Notes under the pieces: generated by a model | The model's input: only the letters and a program-made list of their open reading frames with translations | The model's database searches: none | What the model was told of the DNA's origin: nothing | Position numbers and translations under genes: made by a program | In this document: one piece after another, positions 1 to 7,400 of the stretch | How the letters are laid out: the number at the start of each line of letters is the position of its first letter | Numbering within the stretch: position 1 is the first letter of the stretch | Origin: an uncultured Clostridia bacterium | Lineage (GTDB): Bacteria > Bacillota_A > Clostridia > Christensenellales > Aristaeellaceae | Assembly: GCA_947166205.1 (NCBI GenBank) | Contig: CAMVDI010000052.1 | Span: 1-10,450, forward strand | Reading direction: 5' to 3' | Length of the DNA: 10,450 nucleotides

Positions 1-931
1 GGGGGTCCGCCAGCCCGACGTCCTCCGCCGCGAAGCGGAGCACCCGCCGGGCGATATACAGCGGATCCTCCCCGCCCTCCAGCATGCGGGTCATCCAGTA
101 GACCGCCGCGTCCGGGTCAGAGTTCCGCATGGACTTGTGCAGCGCGGAGATCAGGTTGTAATGCTCGTCCCCGTCCTTGTCGTACATGAGGCTCTTCTTC
201 GACAGGCACTGGGTCAGGGTCTCGTCCGTCACGGTGATGCCCTCCTCGCTGACATCCCCGTTCAGCACCACCATCTCCAGCGTGCTCAGGGCGCTCCGGG
301 CGTCCCCGTTGCAGAAATCCGCGATGGCCTCCAGCCCCCGGTCCGGGATCTTCACATGATCCTGCCCGAAGCCCCGGTCGTCCTTCAGGGCCCGGCGCAG
401 CAGCCACAGGATGTTCTCCCGGCTCAGGGCGTGCAGCACGAAAACCTTGCACCGGGAGAGCAGCGCGCTGTTGATCTCAAAGGAGGGATTCTCCGTCGTC
501 GCGCCGATCAGGATGATGCTGCCCCGCTCGACGAAGGGGAGAAAGGCGTCCTGCTGCGCCTTGTTGAAGCGGTGGATTTCATCCACAAAGACGATGGTCC
601 GGATGCCGTACATCCGGTTCTCCTCCGCCTGGGTCATGACCTGGCGGATCTCCTTGATCCCGCTGGTCACCGCAGAGAAATTGATAAAGGTCGCCCGGGT
701 CTGGTGGGCGATGATCTGCGCCAGGGTCGTCTTTCCGACCCCGGGCGGACCCCAGAAGATCATGGAGGAAATCGTGTCCGAGGCGATCAGCCTGCGCAGC
801 ACCTTTCCCTCCCCGATCAGATGCTCCTGCCCCGCAAACTCGTCCAGGGAGGAAGGCCGCATCCTGGCCGCCAGGGGCTGGCCGGCCAGCGCGTTTCCCT
901 CCGGCGGAATCAGCGAATTCATTTCGGACAT
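1..931 (-). CDS. rarA: RarA/MgsA-type replication-associated recombination AAA+ ATPase, C-terminus cut by window edge
   Basis: Cytoplasmic clamp-loader-like AAA+ ATPase that acts at stalled replication forks (RarA/MgsA/WRNIP1 family). The 310 visible residues carry Walker A GPPGVGKTT (61-69), Walker B with DEIH (D117, E118), sensor 1 TTEN (145-148), an arginine finger in LLSRC (R160) and sensor 2 GDARSAL (R212). The start of the family's tetramerisation region follows (YDKDGDEHYN, about 250-259; EDPLYIARR, 288-296). Family members are usually about 420-440 residues, so roughly 110-130 are missing off the left edge. The start is taken at 931 (MSEMNS); a GGAG lies 12 nt upstream, a rather long spacing, and ATG at 922 is the alternative. 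The frame stays open upstream to a stop near 1075 without another ATG. A good promoter lies at 1072-1100. Identity is sure; the exact start is less so. Confidence 0.95.
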   Translation of the reverse strand, partial: MSEMNSLIPPEGNALAGQPLAARMRPSSLDEFAGQEHLIGEGKVLRRLIASDTISSMIFWGPPGVGKTTLAQIIAHQTRATFINFSAVTSGIKEIRQVMTQAEENRMYGIRTIVFVDEIHRFNKAQQDAFLPFVERGSIILIGATTENPSFEINSALLSRCKVFVLHALSRENILWLLRRALKDDRGFGQDHVKIPDRGLEAIADFCNGDARSALSTLEMVVLNGDVSEEGITVTDETLTQCLSKKSLMYDKDGDEHYNLISALHKSMRNSDPDAAVYWMTRMLEGGEDPLYIARRVLRFAAEDVGLADP

Positions 932-991
932 GGGTCTGCTTTTCTCCTTCTCCGTCTGTCTTTCCGGCGGCTGCCGCCTCAGACTTTCCGG

Positions 992-1045
992 CTCTGCCTT
1001 CTCTGCTTTCTCTGCCTTCCCGGCATTCTCCGCATTCCCGGCGTT
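992..1045 (-). repeat. Six tandem 9-bp units (AANGCNGRG) in the rarA leader
   Basis: On the minus strand six consecutive 9-nt units fit AANGCNGRG. They are in frame with rarA and would read NAG-NAE-NAG-KAE-KAE-KAE. Differences between units fall mostly at what would be third codon positions or give conservative changes. No ATG, GTG or TTG start precedes them in this frame after the stop near 1075, so they are treated as untranslated leader. A non-standard start would make them an N-terminal extension of RarA. Confidence 0.75.
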
Positions 1046-1071
1046 CTCAGCTGTCTTTCGGTTTCCCCGCC

Positions 1072-1100
1072 ATTATGCCATAAACCGCCCGCGGTTTCAA
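1072..1100 (-). promoter_or_regulatory. Sigma-A-type promoter for rarA
   Basis: On the minus strand TTGAAA (1095-1100) is followed by exactly 17 nt and CATAAT (1072-1077), with a TGG just before the -10 box that fits the extended -10 form. Predicted transcription start is near 1065. An ATG at 1076 lies inside this promoter, so it is not a translation start. Confidence 0.7.
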
Positions 1101-1253
1101 TCGCGGCGTGCCGGCGGCGCGGAATTGCCCGCTTCCTTTCCTTAAGTGCCCCCAAAAACGAGTTAAGAAAAGTTATCAGATCATCAATCTTTGTGAAATG
1201 AAATACGCGGAGACGGACTATTACGCCGACGCCGCGTTTATTCGGACCCAGAA

Positions 1254-1288
1254 TCCCGCTGCCCGGCGGCTTCCGCCCCGGCGCGGGA
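1254..1288 (-). terminator. GC-rich hairpin after the 430-residue gene, possible weak terminator
   Basis: Directly after the stop codon, TCCCGC and GCGGGA form an outer 6-bp stem (1283-1288 with 1254-1259). It encloses an inner GGCGG/CCGCC stem (1265-1269 with 1273-1277) with a 3-nt loop. Only two T residues follow on the minus strand, so intrinsic termination would be weak. Confidence 0.35.
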
Positions 1289-2581
1289 TCAGGATTCCCG
1301 GTCGTAGCTCATCTCCATCACGTCCGCGTAGGTTTCCAGCGGGGAGACGGACAGGATGCACATCAGCACGAAGCACTCGTAGGGATTCGCCACATACAGC
1401 GGGCCCATTCCGCAGTCCTTCAGCAGCTGATTTGTGGTCTCGATAAAGCGGATATACCGCTTCCGGGCGTTGGGCTGCTGGTCCACCCGCTCCGCGTGGA
1501 TCAGAAAGTTCAGCGTGATCAGGTCGAAGCGGTCCACCTCCGTCCGGCGGTGCAGCAGCTCGTTCATCCGCTTGCGGCTGACCCGCTTGCCCTCAAACTG
1601 GCCGTAGAGGGTGGATTTCTTGGCCGGGGTCAGGTTTCCGTTCTGATCCGTCGGGATCGCCGAGCACAGGATGTGCTCCAGGTCGCTCTCCGTGATATCC
1701 TCCTTCGTCCAGACCTTCCGTGCGTTCTCCGCCCGCTTCAGCCGGGCAGCTTTTTCCTCCTCGTACAGCCGGTCGTTCCGGTCCAGCTGCTCCCGCAGCT
1801 CCCGTACATACAGATCCGTGTTCTCCCTGCTCTCCTGGTTATAGACCTCCGCGACGATCTCCCGGGCCTGGTCATACAGATTCCCGAAGACCCGCCAGGC
1901 GTTTTCCGCCGCCCGGGTGGCGCCGTCCCCGCCCTTCAGCGAAAGCAGATAGGTCATCAGGCGGGCGTCGTCCTGGGTGGACTGCACCGACTCCGGCCGG
2001 CCCACCGCCTGGCCCTCATAGATCAGCTTCATATCCAGGTTTTCCGGGGTCATCTGCTCATAGATCTTCCACAGCTGCTCATACTTGTAGTATCCGTATC
2101 CGTGCTCGTAGCAGTACAGGCAGATCATCTCAAAGGGATCCTGGGTGTTCAGCGCCTGCTCATGCAGGGCCTTGTAAAGGAACATATTCACGTCCTCGGC
2201 GCTCATGCCCAGCCCGAAGCCCAGCAGCAGCACCACCTGGCGCTTCACTGTCTGCTGGGTCAGCCAGTTCCGGCTCAGCGCGCTGAGCTTGGCCGTCGTG
2301 GGAGTAAAGGAGGCGGGAGTGTGATTGTCCCGGAAAGCGTCGATGATGATCATCTGATAATCCCGCAGCGGCACATCCCGGAAGGAGCCCTCCATCCCGG
2401 TCTTCTTGTAGATATACCGCCTCAGGTAGTCCCCGAAGGGCACCGGCTTCAGCTCCTTTTCCAGAGCCCGGTAGATCAGCTCCGCGTCCATCTCCTGGAA
2501 ATAGCTGCTGTCCACGGCGTCATACATCTTGTCCCATGCCACCCGGGTAAAATCATAACTGCGATCCAGCTCTTCAGCCAT
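1289..2581 (-). CDS. Conserved unknown cytoplasmic protein, 430 aa, two helical HTH-like modules
   Basis: Function not recognised. No signal peptide or membrane segment, so cytoplasmic. An N-terminal part (about 1-110, with FTPTTAKLSALSRNWL at 92-107) leads to a helical module at 113-160 (RQVVLLLGFGLGMSAEDVN, then DPFEMICLYC). A charged helical stretch follows at about 225-290 (ELREQLDRND, LYEEEKAARLKR), plausibly a coiled coil. The last part (about 338-430) has a comparable module: TNQLLKDCGMGPLY, then NPYECFVLMCIL. Both modules end in a P-F/Y-E-x-hydrophobic-C element, which suggests an internal duplication. The first resembles the short helical XRE-like domains common in clostridial regulators (my inference). 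A good GAGG lies 8 nt before ATG 2581. It follows the kinase gene but has its own promoter-like element at 2717-2747, and may act with the kinase as substrate or adaptor. Confidence 0.85.
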   Translation of the reverse strand: MAEELDRSYDFTRVAWDKMYDAVDSSYFQEMDAELIYRALEKELKPVPFGDYLRRYIYKKTGMEGSFRDVPLRDYQMIIIDAFRDNHTPASFTPTTAKLSALSRNWLTQQTVKRQVVLLLGFGLGMSAEDVNMFLYKALHEQALNTQDPFEMICLYCYEHGYGYYKYEQLWKIYEQMTPENLDMKLIYEGQAVGRPESVQSTQDDARLMTYLLSLKGGDGATRAAENAWRVFGNLYDQAREIVAEVYNQESRENTDLYVRELREQLDRNDRLYEEEKAARLKRAENARKVWTKEDITESDLEHILCSAIPTDQNGNLTPAKKSTLYGQFEGKRVSRKRMNELLHRRTEVDRFDLITLNFLIHAERVDQQPNARKRYIRFIETTNQLLKDCGMGPLYVANPYECFVLMCILSVSPLETYADVMEMSYDRES

Positions 2582-2602
2582 TTTCTTTTCCTCGCTCCTT
2601 CC

Positions 2603-2617
2603 GTCCCGCCGCGGGAC
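2603..2617 (-). repeat. Inverted repeat in the leader of the 430-residue gene
   Basis: GTCCC and GGGAC arms of 5 bp enclose a 5-nt GC loop, immediately upstream of the AAGGAG/GAGG region. A perfect 10-bp palindrome CCCGGCCGGG lies further upstream in the same leader (2660-2669). Either could fold near the ribosome binding site. Confidence 0.5.
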
Positions 2618-2716
2618 TTACCGCGCCGGGTCTTTCCGTGAATCCGGCTGTCCGGGGATCCCGGCCGGGACATCCTGACCAGGCCGCCCTTCCGGCTTTC
2701 ATATCACGGCACTTAT

Positions 2717-2747
2717 ATCATACCGGGGGCCGCGGGCATCCTGTGAA
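2717..2747 (-). promoter_or_regulatory. Promoter-like element TTCACA-N19-TATGAT before the 430-residue gene
   Basis: On the minus strand TTCACA (2742-2747) is followed by 19 nt and TATGAT (2717-2722), and preceded by GAAAACGGAT. The predicted transcript would have a leader of about 130 nt. The same layout, including the upstream GAAAAC-GG and the 19-nt spacing, recurs at 7664-7694 and 8334-8364. Confidence 0.55.
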
Positions 2748-2805
2748 ATCCGTTTTCCTTTGTTCCTTTTCTTCCCTTTTCCCCTGTTTTCTTTCCGGTT
2801 TTCCC

Positions 2806-4410
2806 TCAATTTCCATTCAGCCAATCCTGCGCGGGCTCCTCGGTTTCCTCCGACGCCGGGGTCTCCGTGGTGATTCCGACCCGCAGCCAGTCCGGCAAAG
2901 GCTCCTCGGTTTCCTCCGGGGCCGGGGTGTCCGTAGGGATCCCGACCCGCAGCCAGTCCGGCAAAGGCTCCTCCGTTACCTCCGGGGCCGGGGTTTTCGT
3001 GGCCGGGGGGGCCGTTTCCGTCGCCGTCTCCTCCGGCTGCTCCGGTTCCGCGGTCTCCTCCGTCCCCGGGGTTTCCGCCGCGGGAGCCGTTTCCGCAGCC
3101 GTCTCCTCCGGCTGCTCCGGCTCCGCGGTTTCCTCCGGCAGCACGTCCTTCTCCGATTCTTCGATTTCCTTCTTTTCGTTCTTCCTTTGCTCCGGCTCCG
3201 CGGTCTCCGCCGCCGGCTCCTCCGGGAGCCCGCTCTGCTCCGGCTCCGCGGTCTCCTCCGTCCCCGGAGTTTCCGCGGCGGGAGCCGTTTCCGTCCCGGC
3301 CGCCCGCTCCCCCTGCCGGTCCAGGAGCATCTTTCCGCCGCCCGCCAGAATCAGCACCGCCGCGGCGACGGATCCGATCACGACGGCGCGCCGCTTCTTC
3401 GGTTTTTCCGGGGTCGGGGCGGATGCTTCCGTTTCCGCAGTTTCCGCGCTCTCCGCGCTCTCTCCGGATTCCTTCGGTTTTTCCCCCGCGGTCTCCCCGG
3501 CCCGCAGCACGGCCTCCAGCGCCCGCTTCATCTCCGTCGCGTTGGCATACCGGTCCTCTTTCCTGTACGCGCAGGCCTTCAGGATCGCCTCCGCGGCCTC
3601 CGGACTGGCGTTGACCGGCGGGGGAAGCGCCTCTCCCGCCAATCGTCTGCCCAGCGCCTCCCGCTTGGCCGACGGGCTGTACAGCTGCGTCTGGGGGAAG
3701 AAGGGCAGCCGTCTCCCGTTCAGCAGCCAGTACAGCGTCAGGCCCAGGGAATACAGATCCGCGGTCGCGTCATAGGGCAGGCCCGCCGCAACCTCCGGCG
3801 CCATGTAGTTGGGCGTTCCCTTGGCGCTCATTCCCATGGTTTTGCCTTCCAGATTGCGGGCGATACCGAAGTCTCCCAGCTTGTAGAACACATGGGATCC
3901 GATCCGGTCGTTGACGAAGATGTTCGCCGGCTTGATATCCCGGTGGATGATGTTCTTCTCCCGGCAGAATTCCAGCGCGGTGCAGATATCGAGCCCGATC
4001 TGGAGGATTTCCCGCTCGGACAGCACCTTGTCGCTCAGATACTTTTCCAGGGAGTTCAGCAGCTCCATCCGGATATAGATATAGCTGCCGATTCCGTCTT
4101 CCTTGGGAATCACCTTGTAGTCCTCGATGCTGACGATGTTCTGCATGCCCTTGAAGTGCTCCATCAGGCGCACTTCCCGGGTGAAATCCCGGACCGCCTC
4201 ATCGAAGAAGGATTTGGACAGCGCCGTGTCAAACCCTTCGGCAAGCATGTCATCGTATTCCGATTCGTCCTGGGGAATCGTAATCAGCTTGACCGCGCAT
4301 CGGATCGTCGGATCATCCTTCCTGACCGCCTCGTAGACCACGGAGTAGGATCCTTCTCCCACGCGGCCGGTCACTTCCCAGGCCGACCAGTGTTCCGGTA
4401 ATCTGAACAT
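2806..4410 (-). CDS. Receptor-like transmembrane Ser/Thr protein kinase with repetitive outer tail
   Basis: Membrane-anchored eukaryotic-type (Hanks) kinase, 534 aa. The cytoplasmic kinase domain spans about 10-302: glycine loop GRVGEGSYSVV (15-25), catalytic lysine K41 in CAVK, likely helix-C glutamate E79, HRDIKPAN (D158, K160), DFG (180-182), KGTPNYMAPE (197-206). All key residues are present and it is an RD kinase, so activity is expected. A charged juxtamembrane linker (303-340) precedes one membrane helix (about 342-358). The outer part (364-534) is low-complexity Pro/Glu/Thr/Ala with a duplicated segment and 22-residue repeats carrying DWLRVGI; there are no PASTA repeats. The start has GGGGAG a few nt upstream and lies 16 nt after the LRR gene's stop, so the two are probably co-transcribed. 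The specific name (for example PrkC) is not justified. No PP2C phosphatase is visible in the window. Confidence 0.93.
   Translation of the reverse strand: MFRLPEHWSAWEVTGRVGEGSYSVVYEAVRKDDPTIRCAVKLITIPQDESEYDDMLAEGFDTALSKSFFDEAVRDFTREVRLMEHFKGMQNIVSIEDYKVIPKEDGIGSYIYIRMELLNSLEKYLSDKVLSEREILQIGLDICTALEFCREKNIIHRDIKPANIFVNDRIGSHVFYKLGDFGIARNLEGKTMGMSAKGTPNYMAPEVAAGLPYDATADLYSLGLTLYWLLNGRRLPFFPQTQLYSPSAKREALGRRLAGEALPPPVNASPEAAEAILKACAYRKEDRYANATEMKRALEAVLRAGETAGEKPKESGESAESAETAETEASAPTPEKPKKRRAVVIGSVAAAVLILAGGGKMLLDRQGERAAGTETAPAAETPGTEETAEPEQSGLPEEPAAETAEPEQRKNEKKEIEESEKDVLPEETAEPEQPEETAAETAPAAETPGTEETAEPEQPEETATETAPPATKTPAPEVTEEPLPDWLRVGIPTDTPAPEETEEPLPDWLRVGITTETPASEETEEPAQDWLNGN
2809..3000 (-). 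repeat. 66-bp tandem repeat at the 3' end of the kinase gene
   Basis: Two nearly identical 66-bp units and a third, partial and diverged one encode residues 471-492, 493-514 and 515-534. The first two share TEEPLPDWLRVGI; the third has TEEPAQDWL and ends the protein. Near identity at DNA level points to recent duplication, or to a tract that gains and loses units. Confidence 0.85.
3037..3291 (-). repeat. Duplicated segment in the kinase outer domain, copies 198 bp apart
   Basis: Residues 374-392 (3235-3291) and 440-458 (3037-3093) are identical 19-residue stretches, beginning ETAPAAETPG. The copies are offset by 66 residues, three times the 22-residue unit found further downstream. The DNA copies are also near identical. 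Shorter AEPEQ units lie between them. Confidence 0.8.
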
Positions 4411-4426
4411 GATTCTCTCCCCGCCC

Positions 4427-7400
4427 TTATTCCGTCACGCGCACTCCGAAAATGCCCGCGCCGCTGTCATATCCTTCCGAATCTACAAAGAGGATGGACA
4501 GATCAAGGATTCCCGCCTCCTCCGGCGTAATCTGAACCGTTCCGGAGGACGCCGCTTCCAGATCCTGAGCGTTGCTGTGATCCGCCGTAAAACGGAAATT
4601 GCAGTTCTCCGTATAATTGATGATCCAGAAGCGCAAGGTTGAAAGATCCTTTATGTTTTCCGCCTCATAGGTCAGGGTTGCCGTTTCACCGACCCGCAGT
4701 TCCTCCCGGTCGATATGAATCCGGACCTTCTCCGGATGGTACTTTGTTCCGCCCACGCTTTGATTTATCCGGATGTCCCCGGTATAGGCGATGCCCGATT
4801 CAAACTGAATGACTATTGTCCCGCTGATCCAGTCCATCTCCTCCGTGGGAACAAATTCCACCTGCCCGGTCAGTTCCGAAAGCGGAAACTCTCCCACCGT
4901 TTCAATGGTGCCGTTCACATCCGCCTCTATCACAATTCCGGCTTTCGCGATGGGATATCCGTTCTCATGGATCGCGTATCGGATATGAAGAGGCTCTCCC
5001 GCCACAGCCGCTTCCAGATGGGAAGAGGTGAAGGAAGGAAGCTCCCGCCCGGTCGCGACCGGGAAATAGGAGCAGAGCCCATATTCAGGAAGCGCAAGCC
5101 CGACGTAACCCGCGGGCGAAACGGCCGTTTCAAGAACGGTTTCCCGGCCGGTGACGGAGACTGAATCGCCCTCGCTCTGCAGGGAGTAGATTTCAGAATC
5201 ATCCATGCGGTAGTACCATCGGAAATCCGCAGAACCGCCTTTTGGCTTTTCAAGCAGGGTCACCCTGACCCTGAAGGGCTTTCCTTCTTCTCCGGAGAAG
5301 CTCTCGTAGGCCAGCTCCGCCGGCGTGCCGCGTACGACGAGGGTCTCCGCGTATACGGGAGTAAAATCGGAGGAATCCCTGAGAGAATACTCCGCCAGTT
5401 CCGTTTTTCCCGTAACCCGGGCAGCGAAGACGGAAAGCCAGGCCTCCGGCGCAAGCTCGTGGTTCTCATCGCTTCCGAGGGGACACATCGTCAGCATCCC
5501 CCACCGGCTCTCATCTTTGATAATTTTCAGCGTGTACCACCCGTTCAGCGGTGTGCCGGTTCCCCATACAATTCCGTGCATGCTGGCCCAGGTCGTTACT
5601 TCATCCTTTTTGATCAGCCGGCGGCTTTGACCTTCGAACAGATTGGTCCCCGGGAGGCTCCATTCATTCTCCCCGCTTCCGTAGGGAACCCTCAGGCTCC
5701 GGATGTACCCCAGCGCCGCCTCGCTCCGCTCCCGGCGGGCGGATTCCGACTCCGCCAGAACCGTCTCAAGCGGTTCGCCTTCCATCAGGTCCGCAGGCTC
5801 TTCCAGATAGTAATCATAATTCTCTCCGAAAACGGCCCTGAAAAAACGGATCAGGCTCTCCTCCGGGATCCATCTTTCCGCATCCTCCAGCGTGAAACAT
5901 TCCTCCAGGATCAGCCTGCTGCCGTCCTCCTGCTCCATCACCAGGCAGGGCCCCCGGTTTACCGTCTCTTGTCCGATCGAAGTCAGCGGCACGCCGCGCA
6001 GGAGGATCTGCCGCATGGCCTGATCCTCCGTGAACAGGGTGAGACTGCCTTTTGTATAAGCGTATACTTCCGGAAGGACGTTGAACTCATCCCCGTATTT
6101 ATCCGTAAGCGTTACCGGCTTATCTTCCGCCGCCGCGGGCTCTTCCTCGGCCCTGACGAAGGAGTAATTGTTTTTCCGGCAGTATGCTTCATGTTCATCG
6201 CTGTGAACCGTGAGCGTCAGGCTGCCGCAACGGTCGAACAACCCATTGGGAAGACTCTTCACCCCTTCGGGAAGATCCAGTTCCGTCAGGCTGCCGCAGG
6301 AGTCAAACGCGTAGTATCCGATCCTGGTCAGGGTTTTCGGAAGAGTAATTTCCCTCAGGGAAGAACATCTGGAGAACACAGAATCGCCGATGGTCTCCAG
6401 GCCTTCCTGGATAACCACGCACTCCAATGCCGTGCAGAAATAAAACGCTCCCCCATCGATAATCCTGGTCGATGCCGGCAGAATGACCTTTTTCAAATAA
6501 GGGTCTTCTTCAAAGGCGCCGGCGCCGATTTCCGTAACCGCTTCCGGTACTGTTACCACTTCATCCTCCGGCGAGGGCAGATGACAGATGATTTCTCTCC
6601 AGTCTTTCCAGATCAAAAATCGATCCCTGCATTCGAAAACCGGATGATTCTCCGGAAGAATCAGCTCCGAAAGCGCCGTGCACCTGGCGAACGGGTTTTC
6701 CCTCATAACCGTGAGGCTTTCGGGAATCTGAACCGTTCTCAGCGCGCTGCAATCGGAAAACACCCGCCGACCAAGTTCCGTCACTCCCTCAGGGATCCGG
6801 AATTCCTCCAGGCTCATGCAGTCATTGAAAGCAAAATCCTGGATTTTCTCCAGTCCCCGGGCAAAATGGATCTCCCTCAGAGCATCACAATGAACAAATG
6901 ACCACTCACCAAGCGTTTGCAAGCCATCCGGAAAGGTCACTTCCCGGATCGCGGTTCCGGAAAAGGCGTACGCTCCGATCGCCGCCGTTCCCTCCGGAAT
7001 CACCAGGTGCTCTTCCAGCGCTCCCGGAGCGCATCCGATGATGGTCCGGGTTTCTTTTTCGTAGAGCAGGTTCCTGTACACCGCGTATTTTTCGTTCTCT
7101 TCCGAAAAGCGGATGGATGTCAGGGCGGAACAATTCTGGAACGGGTTCTCCCCGATCGTCTGCAATCCCGCGGGAAGAATGGCCTTCGTCAGGTTACTGC
7201 AGTATCCGAAGGCGCCGAGGCCAATCTCCACCAGGCTTTCCGGAAACTGAACGGAATGGAGGTTCTCCGCTCCGTAAAACGCATGAGGTTCCACGGCCTT
7301 AATTCCCTCGGGCAGAATCAGCGCGGTCATGCTTTCCTTGCCCTCAAAAGAACTGCTGACCCGGGTGACAGGGTATTCCCCCACCTTCGACGGAAACTCC

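Larger units (their letters stand above)
932..1288 (-). other. Intergenic region upstream of rarA (357 nt): promoter, leader and tandem repeat
   Basis: This stretch holds no convincing gene. Read in the direction of transcription it contains a GC-rich hairpin directly after the upstream gene (1254-1288), an AT-richer unstructured stretch (about 1140-1240), the rarA promoter (1072-1100) and a leader of about 130 nt with six 9-bp repeats (992-1045). A short plus-strand reading frame from 1198 has no ribosome binding site and runs into the downstream end of the opposite gene, so it is not called. Confidence 0.7.

Noticed and set aside
1046..1076. Possible +1 programmed frameshift at AGC-TGA joining an upstream ATG (MAGKPKDS) to rarA
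   Set aside because: That ATG overlaps the -10 box of the rarA promoter, lacks a ribosome binding site and there is no Shine-Dalgarno-like stimulator; the resemblance to prfB is superficial.
1170..1196. Fourth TTCACA site downstream of the 430-aa gene
   Set aside because: TTTCACA is present on the minus strand, but no TATRAT-like box lies at 17-20 nt, and the GAAAAC-GG box is missing.
137..1201. Long plus-strand open frame opposite rarA
   Set aside because: It mirrors the rarA coding strand, has an Arg/Pro/His-rich composition without domains and no ribosome binding site.
1198..1446. Small plus-strand frame beginning MKYAETDYY
   Set aside because: There is no ribosome binding site and most of it overlaps the 3' end of the opposite gene as low-complexity Arg/Pro/Ser.
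2638..4401. 587-codon plus-strand open frame opposite the kinase gene
   Set aside because: Its RLLRLRG-type repeats are only the reverse complement of the Pro/Glu/Thr repeats of the kinase tail; the kinase motifs on the other strand are decisive.
5459..6901. 480-codon plus-strand open frame opposite the LRR gene
   Set aside because: It has no domain or signal, while the minus strand shows a signal peptide and regular LRR units throughout.
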